Assembly: GCA_030248135.1 (NCBI GenBank)
Contig: JASANC010000926.1
Span: 16,018-80,017 of the forward strand
Direction of reading: 5' to 3'
DNA: 64,000 nt
Source of the DNA: Theristus sp. LFF4_11
Taxonomy: Eukaryota; Nematoda; Chromadorea; Monhysterida; Xyalidae
Below are positions 18,242 to 29,525 of the stretch, piece after piece. The translations under genes and the position numbers were made by a program. Each line of letters starts with the position of its first letter. Positions within the stretch are counted from its first letter, which is position 1. The notes below the pieces were generated by a model. That model saw only the letters and a list, made by a program, of their open reading frames with translations. It searched no databases and was not told the origin of the DNA.

Positions 18242-18726
18242 TAATTGTAATCTGTTAAAAAAATGGTTAGTTGGATTTTGAAGTGTTTCAAACTTGACAA
18301 ACAAGAAGCTAAAAAAAATTTCTGAAAACATAAATAATTACGGTATATATAAATAAAAATGCTCATTATTTTTTTGCTTGACATGTGCGAAAAGTGCTCA
18401 TTTATTTTTCTTAATGTACCGGTATCGTGCTTTTGCTTTTGACACAATAAAAAATGTGTGTATGAAAAATATGTGGTTTCACTGATCAATTTTTCTGATT
18501 TTATTGTTAAAATTTGAAATAAGCCAAATAAAAAAACCAAGAATTGAAAAAATGTAGAGCACGCTGTGTGCAAAAAAACGCGTCGAAGTTTTGAAATTCT
18601 TTTTTAAGACGATGAAAAACAAATAAAAGTGATTTGTACTCAAAGCGTGGCGCTGTGCAACAAAAGCGACCACTTTTCTACATGCTTCAAGACCGGCTGT
18701 AAATTGAATCTTGTCGTGGTTTTGAG

Positions 18727-18798
18727 ACCCTCGTGGTCTGGTGGTAGCGCGTCAGACTGTTGTCTGTGCACTCCTGGGATCGAGCCCCGCCGAGGGGT
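18727..18798 (+). repeat. tRNA-like sequence, probably a SINE head or tRNA relic
   Basis: Seventy-two bases with an A-box-like tggtctggtggtagc, a B-box-like ggatcgagccc and an acceptor-like pairing of accctcg with cgagggg. The anticodon arm does not form a normal 5-bp stem with a 7-base loop (cagac and gtctg enclose only four bases), so a working tRNA is unlikely. The following 80 bp may be a SINE body; no second copy was found in this window. Confidence 0.45.
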
Positions 18799-19513
18799 GT
18801 ATAGGCACTTAATGAGAAGAAAACTCAATTCGACGGCGTTCTGTACGCTGTTCTGGGTTAGTCATGGCTAAAAACATCGCCAAAAATCACCTTACTTGAG
18901 ACCCGAGTCGAATTTGAAAGCAGAAAATAAGCAGTGTTTATGATAAAAGTGGTGCGCCAAATTGGCGATTTTTGGATGTCCACGATTACAAATTCCACGC
19001 GACACGAGAAACAGAGTGTACAGTACTTGAGTGGTGTGTCATTTTTCGTCACTCTCTCACGAACAGTAATTTTCTGACATTTATACCCAAAAAAGCGTGT
19101 GATAAAACAGTGCTCATGCCGCGTGCACATGAATGTGCGAATTGGTATGAACGAGAAATTTGGTGAATATAATTTTGCCGTTTCATTCGGCGCAACTATT
19201 TCGGCGAACGCAAGAAAGAAAAACAAGAAACCGCGAGTTATGGCTTGAAATTGACGTTGGATCTAGAGTGCAGTTTTGTGAGAAGAATGTTTGTAAGGCG
19301 CATTCCAGGCCCACGTGCGACCCGCAGTCGTTTGAGCAGAAGAAATTGATGGACTGTAAAGAAATGCGTAACTCGCAATGAATGACTCAAATCTAGTGTG
19401 CATGCGAGGCAATTGTCGAGGCCTTGAGATGCTGGAGCAGCGCTGATTCGTGTTATGTTGTGCTGATCTGCACGTTATCTCAGAATCCAAAAAAACACTA
19501 GAAATCCAAGTGC

Positions 19514-21914
19514 ATGGCGATGGCATCCGAATGTGAAATTTTCGGTGAGAAAGTTCATGTTTTCATGTTCTTCAAACTTTTGTTCGTTATCTTGAAAACG
19601 TTCACATCAGAACTGAACGGCATCTGGTGTTTGGGATGGAGCGCATCTCCACAGCGAAGCATCCAAACCACACGCGTGTTGTTCTGCCCCACTGCAGCCA
19701 GCTCAACACTGCTGCTTGTGCTGTGCGCGCTTCACGCAGTTCACTGCTTTGCGGACGCACCGTGCGCCGACCACCGGGTGCAGTGCGCCCAATGGGCCCG
19801 TCGATGTGACTGTCTGAAGAATCTGTACGCTATGAAACAGAATTGCAAACGCTCGTGCGGCTACTGCCCGGAGTACCCGGCCGCCTACCCGTTGGACCAC
19901 TGTGACGACTTTGAGACCGCCAATCGGCGACGAATCGAACAGGTTTTCGGGTCGTTCTTCAACAACAATAGAATTTGTTCTTTCTGAGGACTGAAATTAG
20001 CGAAATGGAGTTTTTTATTTTTTTTGTAAACTAAACGTTGAACGGAATCGTTTGAAAGTTTTTAAAATTTTGATTTTGGGTATACATACAATTTATTCAA
20101 AGTGAAAACGGTTTTAGTTTGGCAGGTCTATCTGGTGACCCGTCCCACTGACGAACCAGGGGGCGCGCTTACAATCATCTGAATCCTCTCTCTCACAAAC
20201 CCAACTTTCAGCAACTGTTCGATCGACACCGATTCACCCGAGCACCCCCAAAACCGCCGACAACAAAAAAGTCCACCAACAAGAAGGACACAATCGGACC
20301 CGCGATAAAGACCGTCATCCATCCCGTTATTGAACCGCAACTGACTGTGTATCGACCCGCGCAGCAGATCCCAAAAGCGGACCCGGGTTACGACGGGTCA
20401 ATTCCGCCCGTTTCACCGCCGAGTGCAATCATTCCGAATTCCGATCCGATCGGTCCGAAACCGTACGATCCGAAAGAATATCATTCGTTGAGTTCCTCCG
20501 TTGACATTGAATACCCGAAACAGCCTTCCTCCAATCATCGCCCGCCAATCGCAACCGCCAGTTACGAACGGCCGCCTCTGAATCACGAAGAGTTAGGGAT
20601 TGATCCAAGTTACACGGCGGCGTACCCGCCGAGTGTCTCATACAATAGAGAGCCCGCTGCGGCGGTCGACTACCCGTCGTCGCACGACCCGTACGCACCG
20701 ACGTACCCGGACGAGAACGGCCACTACCCGAATTCACCGCATTATCAGTCCAGTCGAAGTCGCGACCACGCCGAGAGCAACAACGTGCACCACTATCCAA
20801 AGCGCTCCGAGAATCTCCTTCGCAAGTCCACTAGAATCGACTACTTCGATGACCCGCTGCTGTACGACAGCTATGGCGGGCTGCACTACGAAGACGGGTC
20901 GCGAGCGCGGGCCGCTTCGTTTGACTCGAGCCCGCGGTTGGCGTACGACTACGGAGCGGATGTGGCGATCTATGAAGACTTGGTGAGACCGGTTGATCCG
21001 GCTGGTCTGCTGATTGCGGACACGCGACGACGCGACTCCACTCCCGTGAAAGTGCCGCCCGAGGTTGCGTATCTGCCGATCAAGGTGCAGCCGACCGTCT
21101 GCTCGGATTCGTCCGACTCAAAGTCGAAGGTTTGCGTCTATCCTTGGGTGACTTTATTTATAGTTTGTGACTTTGTAACCGCGGAACCAAAACCGCTCCG
21201 AAAAACTATTGCTACTAACTTTGCTACTAAATTTGCTACAAAATTGACTACAAAATAGTCGCGTCTCCTGCTAAAAAGCTGATGTTATCATTTTTCGGTT
21301 GTGCGACTCCAATGCGTGTGCAGCCGTAGAAAGGAAACTAGTGTCAAGCTTTATGTGGCAATTCAAAATCGCCTAAGTGACTCGGCCTTATTTAGGGAAC
21401 TCAAAGGCGGGACCAAAATAAACAATAATACTAGATTTGCCACTGTTGGGTTTGCGTGCAGCTATTAATACTAGATAGCAAGTTCGTTTCAGTAACAACG
21501 AATGGGTCAAATTCAGCAGCCAGTTTGGTAGCATCAGGGTTTCTTTGCGCAGTTAGCCGATTTGCCAAACTTCAAAAAAACAAACAGGACTTCTTTTCGA
21601 CCAACACATCGTCACAGGTCAACTGTGCGTACCTGGTCGAGCAGTGCCTCTGCGAGTCGTCACCGGATTTCATGGTGAAAAAATGCGCTGCCAGTTGCGG
21701 CTTCTGCGGGCCGAACGTGACCGCAAACGGCCGGGGCCGGCCCTGGGCGCAGATCGTGCGCTGCCGTCTGCAGGAGGCCGGGCTGTCGCCGAAGACCTGC
21801 TACGATCGGTCGCCAGTGTGCGGCCAGCTGGCAGCCATTGGCGGCTACTGCACGCGGCAGGGCGCATTCATGCGCTCCGTATGCAGTCGCGCGTGCCGCT
21901 TTTGTCTCGGGTGA
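19514..21914 (+). CDS. Secreted protein with three ShKT domains and a Pro/Tyr/Ser-rich linker
   Basis: Exons: 19514-19544, 19698-19942, 20212-21129, 21618-21914 (about 496 aa; every phase closes). The first exon gives a Met and joins in phase 1 to a hydrophobic signal core (STLLLVLCALHAVHC). ShKT domain 1 follows at once (six cysteines, ending CKRSCGYC). A single long exon then encodes some 300 residues of low-complexity sequence rich in Pro, Tyr, Ser and Asp. Domain 2 is split by the last intron (ends CAASCGFC) and domain 3 closes the protein (ends CSRACRFCLG, stop at 21912-21914). ShKT domains are small disulfide folds, common in nematode secreted proteins, and by themselves do not fix a function. 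The same layout recurs in the gene at 23080, so the two are likely tandem duplicates. Confidence 0.8.
21293..21424 (-). repeat. TTATTTTGGTCCCGC dispersed repeat, copy 2 (inverted, shortened)
   Basis: Read on the minus strand it matches the copies at 15358 and 31556 (ttattttggtcccgcc, ccgagtcacttaggcg, ttgccacataaag) but lacks about 60 bp after the first 18 bases. It lies in the last intron of the first ShKT gene. Confidence 0.72.
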
Positions 21915-23079
21915 AAATGGAAAAACGCGTTTTTAACTATTTTGGACGAAGTGAGAAAAACACGCGGTTTTATTGGACGATTTTGAAGAAAGTGATCATC
22001 CACTGGTTTGTTATTTTTACATTCTAATTTCCGTTATGATGGGTTTTTATGTCGCCATAGTTGTGTAGATGGGTTTGCACCACCACTGAAAATCTTTCGG
22101 CTTTTGGTACAACTGTATATTGCACACGTGATGAAATGAGTGTAACGAAAACAAATGGTGTTTGTGTGGAACATAATTTTCAAGGTGTTGAGTTGAGAAA
22201 AAGTTAAAATTTATGAATAGATGAAATATGAAATTTGAGGCCTGCAATAAATTTCACCGTGCTCTGATTGTTATAATTTGACTGTTTTTGGCGAGCCCCA
22301 AAACGTGACATCCATATGAGTTCACGAGTTTTTGTTATCTCACGTGTGAGATCATAATTGCCGATCACAATCGTATCCTGTGTTTTTTGCTTCACATGAC
22401 ACGAATTCACAAAGAAAACTGAGAAAACTGAGACTACAAAAACTTAAAAAACAAGTAGGAGCTCGATCGAATATGATCAGCCATAAAATTGAAGGCCAAT
22501 CAGCTGTAGCCGAAATCAAGAAAAACCGAAAACCACAATAATTAGAGAATGCGCGACCTTCGTTTACTGATCACCATTGTCAATTCCCATTATGATGTTT
22601 GTGCGCTCAGCGTCCGGTGCTGGTGCTATAAAACGGAGAGAATTCGCTGAAAACTTATAGTATGAGAACTCTGACGTTCGAGAATAACCATCTGCTTTCT
22701 CGTTTGACTTCGACAACATGCCGCGAAGTGAGTGAGTTTTTGTGTTCCCTTTCAAATTTACTAAATTCACTGAGTACGCCTTTACTGAACAAAATCGCTG
22801 TCGAGTTCAATAGACGTTCGCAGTGTTATAGAACAATATGGAATTCCTGTATACTGCAGTTAAACGCAATTAATGACGCTTTCCTTCAAAAATCCACCAG
22901 TCAGTTGTAGTGTTCGAGTAAAATCAATGCAATTGAATCTGACATGGTGATTGGCTGCTGCGAGCTGCAGCTTGTTGGACCAATCAGTGAACCCATTCAA
23001 AAGTGACCACTCAGCTGATGATGGTGCAGCTGTAAACACAATTCAAAATCTCTTTTCACCCAATCATGCAGTGTCCGCA
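21915..23079. other. Intergenic region between the two ShKT genes
   Basis: AT-rich, without coding signal. A possible polyadenylation hexamer (aataaa) is at about 22245, some 330 bp after the upstream stop codon. A TATA-like tataaaac is at about 22628, but it is 450 bp from the next start codon, so it would serve that gene only through a long leader or a 5' intron. Confidence 0.4.
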
Positions 23080-25633
23080 ATGCTCCTGTCGACGTTGGTT
23101 CTACCGATGCTCGTGAGCGACGCCACCAAGGAGTACTGCGACAACAAACTGTACGACTGCCATTCGAAGGTGCAAAAGTGTGAGTGCAAGAAGGACGAGT
23201 ATTTCATGAAGCACAACTGTGCCAAGGCGTGCGGCTTCTGCGGCTACGAGAAACCAAAAGTCTACTGTCCCGACTACCGTACGTTGGTTGTCTGTTGATT
23301 TGAGTAAAACAATGGAAATTGTCAAATTTTATTTTTTATTGTTTTTCAGCGAAAAAGGGCAAATACGGCCATAACGATCACCGTAAGTTTTCGAAACCGA
23401 TGTTTTCATAAAACCTTGACGCCTGTTGTTTCCATCAGTTTTTTAGCCGCCAGCTGTTATCAAAATTCTGTGCTGTATGTAACTCGTCGTGTTGCTTGAA
23501 ATCAAATCAGTTTGACTAATCAGTGCGTCCAAGTTTTGACAAAACATTGAACATTTCTAAAAATAAGTGTCACAGATGGCGGCTACGGCGACAACGACGA
23601 CCACTACTACTACGACGACTACGGCTATCATGAGGACTACTACTACGATGATGGCTACCGAGGCGATCTGCAGCGCGCTAGTCAACCGGTGTGATCTCTC
23701 TATCTAAAGTTTTACTGGACTTTATCTTTCAATCACGTAAGTCAGTCAGTCAGTCAGTCAGTTTTATTCTGCAGTGCAACTTAGAGGGTAAGTGTTCACG
23801 CAAAGTTTCCAGCTGGTCGTTCCAGTGCCGGTGCTCTGCGAAGACAGCCGCGACAGTTCGATTCAGTGCGACGCGCTCGCGAACATGTGCCTCTGTCAGG
23901 CAAGCGGGGCTCTGCTTGATTATTCACTCCTCAGAAAACATACTGCTTCAACCGTACCCAAAGCTGAACTTATAATAATTTTTGGTAACCTCTTCAACAA
24001 AACAAATACGCATTTGTGGCAGTGAACGCGCGTCTTCATGCGCGTTTACTTCAATTAACGAATGAAGTTATGTGACGCCTAACTTTCTACGCGTTCACTG
24101 CAATTAACTCCTGTTTTACGCGCGTTTACTACAATTGACAACCGATGCGCGTTTATTAATAGACGCCCGACTTTATGCCCGTTGTTTACTACAATTAACG
24201 CTCGGCTTCATTCGCGCTTACTGCATTTACCACCCTTCATTAGCGCTTTTACTGCACAGCTAACAGTCGACTTGATGCGCATTTACTGCAGTGAACGCCC
24301 ACCTTTATGCGCGTTTACTACAACTAACGCTATGTGCATTCACTGCAGGAGCGTCCGACTTTATGCACGTTTACTGCGATTAATGCCCTTTTTATCCGCG
24401 TTTACTGCATTTAACGCCCGACGTTATGTACATTTACTGCAGTAAACGTCCGACTTTATGTGCGTTTACTGATATTAAAGTGCCCGACTATTGCAGCTAA
24501 CGCCCGACTTCATGCTGCACCGATGCGCTCAAACGTGCGGCTTCTGCAGCGGCATACCGATAGTGTCGAACGTCAATTGCACTTTGTTACCAGCGGTGCG
24601 CCTCGGCGGTGACCTGCCGACGACGCTGAACAACTTGGCACTGAACCAGTTGCAGCCGTTGGCGCTGAACACTCACTCAAGTGTAGCGGCGCTGTTTGCT
24701 GGCAACGCTGTTGACAGTCCGTTCACGCAACTGAACGCGCTTCGACTGTCGCAGACGCCGACCACGGCGCTCGTTAGGTCTGTTGGGAAAGGCAAAGGAA
24801 CTGTGCAAAGAACAGAAAGACAGCAACAAAACAATGGAACAAAACCGACAGCCAGAAACTGCGTCTTCTATCGAGTAGACATTTGGAACACACATCATCG
24901 GGCAGACAGATCCTGAGATTGCCGATCACACTTTGAGCGGACGGTTGCAGTTTTTGGTTTCGCCAACATCCCAGAATACCCAAACTTTTATTTTTCGTTC
25001 AGCCGTTTCAGTGGTTTCGGTGCGTCTCCGATTGTGAGCGGCCGTGATCTGTTGACGGCACGTCTCGGCAGTCTGCCAATCGGTGGCGCTGTGACACGAA
25101 GACGGCAGCAGCTGCTGGCACGTGGTCAAGAGCTGGGCCAACTGCGCTCTGGCGCGCTGCGGGTGGCGCGAGAACGCGCTCGGGGTACGTCAGCAAATGT
25201 GGACAACGGAGGTTGCAGATGGTGAACGTTGGCTTACTCCAACGATCAGCGGAGGGAACGTTCACTTGGGCACATTTGCAATTTGCCAGCTCTCATTCGA
25301 ACGTAAATGCTTAGTTGGCAAAAATTCAAGTGTCAGATCTAGATTTTCATCTTGTGCCGTGAATCTTTCTGCTACCAATTCAAAGAAGGGTAATCATTTC
25401 AATGTCCTATTGTTATTTGAGATCAACCGTAGCAATTAAATTGGAATCTGAACAATCATGTTTCACTGCCACGGTGGTGCCCGTGCGTTGCAGCACACCG
25501 CCTACGCCAGGGTGTCGGTTGCGTTGACCGTGGCGATCGTTGCACGGTGCACCTGCGGCGTGGCCGATGTCGCAGCCGACCAGTGCGCATGGCACGACTC
25601 TGCGCGAGAAGCTGTGCGTTGTGCCGCAAGTGA
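23080..25633 (+). CDS. Secreted protein with three ShKT domains and a Gly/Tyr/Asp-rich linker
   Basis: Exons: 23080-23278, 23350-23382, 23576-23688, 23813-23899, 24497-24777, 25003-25184, 25494-25633 (344 aa; all phases close). A short signal peptide (MLLSTLVLPMLVSD) leads into ShKT domain 1 (ends CAKACGFC). The next two exons encode a linker of Gly, Tyr, Asp and His repeats. ShKT domain 2 is split between exons 4 and 5 (CLCQ, then TPDFMLHRCAQTCGFC). A Leu/Arg-rich spacer follows, and domain 3 ends the protein (LCARSCALCRK). The intron after exon 4 appears to start with GC (cag|gcaagc), a rarer but accepted donor, and contains a minisatellite related to its own 3' end. Secreted; partner unknown. 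Paralogue of the gene at 19514. Confidence 0.8.
24018..24490 (+). repeat. Minisatellite of about 32-bp units inside an intron
   Basis: About 14 diverged units with consensus close to tttactgcagttaacg followed by cccgactttatgcgcg. The array fills most of the GC-AG intron 23900-24496. Its units resemble the splice acceptor and first bases of the following exon (ttgcag, then ctaacgcccgacttcatg). Spacers are not unique, so it is not a CRISPR array. Confidence 0.85.
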
Positions 25634-26254
25634 GCCGGCAACACAACAACAATCGTGCATTCCTGCGGACACCGCACTTTCTGAAAGCGTTGCGCAATTT
25701 TGCTTATTGCGTTTGTGTTTTTCGTCTGCGATTTTTGTCAGAGTTTCATGCGAAAAATTGCTCCACAACGTCTTCTCAGTGCCGCTGTGGTGCAGCCTCA
25801 CTCGTTTTGTATCTTAGTATTTGTACACCAAACATGTTTCCAACAGCGTTAGATTGTTGTTCAATCAAAGTTTCATGTTTTGTCGCGAATGGTTTTTGAG
25901 TTTGGCTATAATTGTCAAACAGATGAAAGTTCGCTAATTTATTCAACATCTGTGTTCATTGATTTTTGTCTGTTCTGCAAAGTCGGTTTTCTTGAACGCA
26001 TTTGGTCTGTTCGAATAGAAATTATGAATTATTAATTTTCGCTGCTGCGAGACAGGATATTGATTGTGCCTTTGTTTGTGGTGACTAACCATAAAACCTA
26101 AAAAATTGAGACATTTGTGGGACAAAAAAGAAAAACCGTCGTCACATTTGGTGGCAACTCTAAATAAAAACACATTTGCAAAAAAGAACCACAAAAACTG
26201 TAATCACAGACAAAGTTCTTTGGTGCAAACTTTACAAAAACGCATGTACCAGCC
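25634..26254. other. Intergenic spacer before the channel gene
   Basis: No coding signal on either strand beyond shadow frames. An aataaa-like hexamer is at about 26163. It should contain the promoter of the channel gene starting at 26255. Confidence 0.4.
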
Positions 26255-28569
26255 ATGACAGATTGCGAGTGGTTAGCAGACCGCACAACTTTCATTTGGT
26301 TGTTTTGCTGCCGATTAATAACGATATTTATGGTGCACCCTGTACACGGAATAAGCAACTCTGCCGCGATACAGCAACTACGACGGGAGCTCTTTCAAAA
26401 CTACCAAGCGGATGTCTGTCAATCACAGATCACCGTTTCAATACACCCAAAATTGTACAGTATCATTGACGTGGTCAGTTGTTTTTGAATTATTTGGTTA
26501 GATTAAACAGAGCTCTCTCAAAAACGGTCCATTGGATAGCATGTTTTCAGGACGAATCAGAGGAAACCGTGACGTTGATCTACTGGCTCAACATGGTATC
26601 CCACGAAATGCCAGCATAGAAATAAACAAACCATTCAATTGCTGCTTCTTCTCATTTGAATGAACACCAAAACTCAAAAATATCAAAAAGTTTTGTTCTG
26701 ACCTCTCCGTTTTCAGGCTTGGGTAGACGACCAACTGAAATGGGACCGCTCAAAGTACAACAACTTGAGCGAACTCTTTGTCGCGACCTCATTGATTTGG
26801 CTGCCGGACTTGACAAGCTTTGAACTGTACGTGGCAACTGAAAACGCATAAAATGCTGCAACAATAAAAGTTTCCACGTTTTGTCTGTGTCGTGTGTTTT
26901 ACAGATTGGAGAGTGAACGATCGTCACTGATGCCGCAGTACGTCGAAATTCACGATAACGGACAGGTGCACTATTCAAGGTAAATCAGGGACAACCAATG
27001 CTGTTGAAAAGTTTCTTTGAACACATTATTTATTGTATTTGTCTTTATTCTTTTAAAAATTGCACTATTTTCGCAGCATTACAATTTCAATGTGCAATGT
27101 ACATATAAATACACATGCGCAGCTCACATAAACTTCTTTTTAGCAACATCAAAATAACGATTCACTGCTCTCTGAGCGTGCACGCATTCCCATACGACCA
27201 TCAGAACTGTTCGCTCTCGTTCACCAGTTGGGCGTTGTCCAGCACGCACATCATTCTGAAGCCGGCAAACATCACGCACGGCGATTTAGAGAACTACAAG
27301 GAAAATACCGGTCCGGTGCAATGAAAAAAACGGCTAAATTTCACCTTAAAATGCTACTTTTTGAGCGGAACTCAAAACTTTCAGAATGGCAAATGCACTC
27401 GTTCAAAGTCGAGCAAAAGATCCAAACCTACAGCGGCATTCCGTATTACGAGTTGTGGTACTATATTCATTTTTCACGAAAGCCCGCTTATTATCTGCTG
27501 ACGTTGGCGTTTCCATCGTTGTTGATAGGCTTGATCACCGTTATTGGTTGGTGATTTGCCGGGGGAAGGGGTGGGAGATAGCTACCGTGGCGCATTAGTA
27601 CGTGGCGCAAAGGAATGGTGACCTCTTGATCCGGACGCAAGCGACTGGTCACATTCATAAATTTGAACGGTTGAATGGCTGAACGCAGAACACTACAAAT
27701 TTTGTGGTTCAATTTCTTCAATTTCATTTTTTTGCGATTCAATTACTTTATGACTTGTTATTGTAAGTTCTGTATAGGTTTGTTCTCGCCTGGCTCTGCC
27801 GAACAAGAACGAATCGAGAAGATCACGCTGGGCATGACTGGCCTGCTGACGATTGCTGTCATCCTGATGATGGTGTCCGACAGCATGCCGAAAGATGCAT
27901 CGAATTTCCCGTTGCTGGGTAAAAAAAAACCATTGCTAAATCTTTTTCATTTTGTGAATTTTCACGCAGATCTTCTGTGTCATCAGGCGATTTCATCTTG
28001 GCGCAAATGGTGGTAATCTCACTCGCAATGGCACTGGCCACTGGTATGCTGCATTTGCACGGTCAGGCGGCATTTGGCCGCGACGTACCCGGGTGGCTGA
28101 TGAAGGCGACTTGTCTCGCGAAGCGGTTTGATCGTCAAAATCAAACTATTCAGGTTACATCAAACATTGTCAGTCAATCAGTTTATACAAATTCCACTCG
28201 CAATCAGCCGAAATCTAAATCCATATGGTGCCTGGTTCATGCTGCAGGAAGATGGATTCGTTCGGCTCAGTCCGCCGTCGGACAGCGAAAGTCACAGCAA
28301 ATCAAAACCGGTAACTTTCACATTTTGTTTGAATGATGTTGAAAATTGTAAAAACTACACAACTTTTTTTTAACATACAGCATCTGACGCAGTTAATGTT
28401 CGAAATAGTGGTCCACCTGAAACTGTTAAAAACGCACATTCACGAGTATCAAATCGGTGAACTCGTGAAAGAACGCTGGATGCGCGTTTGTTATCGTCTC
28501 GACTTTGGGTTCATGATCATATTTTTGCTCGTTCAGTTTGTTATTGCCGCAGTGCATTTTGTGTTCTGA
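26255..28569 (+). CDS. Cys-loop ligand-gated ion channel subunit, nicotinic type
   Basis: Exons: 26255-26473, 26551-26595, 26717-26826, 26905-26979, 27144-27310, 27385-27546, 27778-27918, 27987-28125, 28208-28310, 28381-28569 (449 aa; phases close). A hydrophobic leader is followed by the extracellular domain: loop A WLPD, and the signature loop CSLSVHAFPYDHQNC, which has exactly 13 residues between cysteines. TM1 begins at KPAYYLLTLAFPSLL. TM2 is EKITLGMTGLLTIAVILMM; its Glu before the Lys (the -1' position) suggests cation selectivity. TM3 is in exon 8, a short intracellular loop in exon 9, and TM4 ends the protein. No vicinal Cys pair is seen in the loop C region, so it is a non-alpha type, like many nematode ACR/LGC subunits. 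The exact subfamily and ligand are not determinable here. The exon 8-9 junction is the least certain one. Confidence 0.86.
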
Positions 28570-28657
28570 TGTTGTGTCGTCTGGGAACCTGAAAAGGAAC
28601 ATCTATTTTTGCGACAACCAGTCTGTCTGTTTTTTTTATTTTTTTAATCTTCAGGAC

Positions 28658-28663
28658 AATAAA
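28658..28663 (+). terminator. Polyadenylation signal of the channel gene
   Basis: Canonical aataaa about 90 bp after the stop codon at 28567-28569, in an AT-rich 3' region. Confidence 0.55.
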
Positions 28664-28784
28664 TTTGTTTCATCTGCTAAAATAAAATAGTTCAAAGTTT
28701 AGATTTCCTGTTATGAATGTTGAAATTTTGTTCCGATTATACAGTAGGTAAGGCAAAAACATAAAATATGAAAAAAGCTAAGAG

Positions 28785-28860
28785 GCTAAAAGTTTAAGGG
28801 CTAAGAGGCTAAGAGGCTGAGAGGTTAACAGGCTAACAGGCTAACAGGCTAACAAGCTAA
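28785..28860. repeat. Short minisatellite with ggctaac units
   Basis: Successive gctaagag and ggctaaca units in direct repeat, next to a second, larger minisatellite. Non-coding. Confidence 0.8.
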
Positions 28861-28900
28861 GACTCCGGAACTACGGAACCACGACACTTCGGAACTACGG

Positions 28901-29277
28901 AGTTTGGCAGTTTGCCAGTTTGCTAGTTTCGCAGTTTGGCAGTTTGGCAGTTTGCCAGCTTGCCAGTTTGCCAGTTTGCCAGATGGCCAGATTGCCAGTT
29001 TACGATTTTAGCAGTTTTCCAGTTTGTCAGTTTGTCAGTTTGCCAGTTTGCCAGTTTGCCAGTTTGCCAGATTGCCAGATTGCCAGGTTGCTAATTTGCC
29101 AATCTGCCAATCTGCCAGTTTGCCAGTTTGCCAGTTTGCCAGTTTGCCAGTTTGTCAGTTTGTCAGTTTGCCAATTGGCCAGATTGCCAGTTGGCCAGTT
29201 TGCAGGTTTGCCAGTTTGCCAGTTTGCTAGTTTGCCAGTTTGACGGTTTGCTAGTTTGCCAGTTTGCCAGTTTGCCA
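28901..29277. repeat. 8-bp minisatellite (AGTTTGCC)n
   Basis: About 45 units of agtttgcc with single-base variants. Three units make 24 bp, which is why every frame stays open and gives an apparent repeat protein. Non-coding; it lies between the convergent channel and astacin genes. Confidence 0.92.
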
Positions 29278-29525
29278 CTCTGTTGATCTTCTTGGTCTAC
29301 ATTGTAGCTTCTGGCCATGATCATAAATGCACAAAACAAAATATTGCAGCTTCTTCCTTGGCATCTATTAGGTATATTAAAAATGCAATTACCGGTGTTA
29401 CAAAGCAAAAAACATGCATGAGTAAGACTCGACTTTTCTGAAAGTTTATGGTGTCCATGGCCTAGAATTATTTTTCAGCGTTTTCAAACCATAATCACAA
29501 AACATAAACAACAATGTATCTATCC

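Noticed and set aside
18727..18798. Functional tRNA gene
   Set aside because: The anticodon arm cannot form a 5-bp stem with a 7-base loop, and the first acceptor pair is a mismatch.
24018..24490. Regular repeats that could suggest a CRISPR array
   Set aside because: Units are contiguous and diverged with no unique spacers, and the locus is inside a eukaryotic intron.
28920..29278. Open frames on both strands with CQFASLPV-type or NWQTGKLA-type repeats
   Set aside because: They come from an 8-bp minisatellite whose period times three keeps every frame open. There is no start context, splice site or domain.
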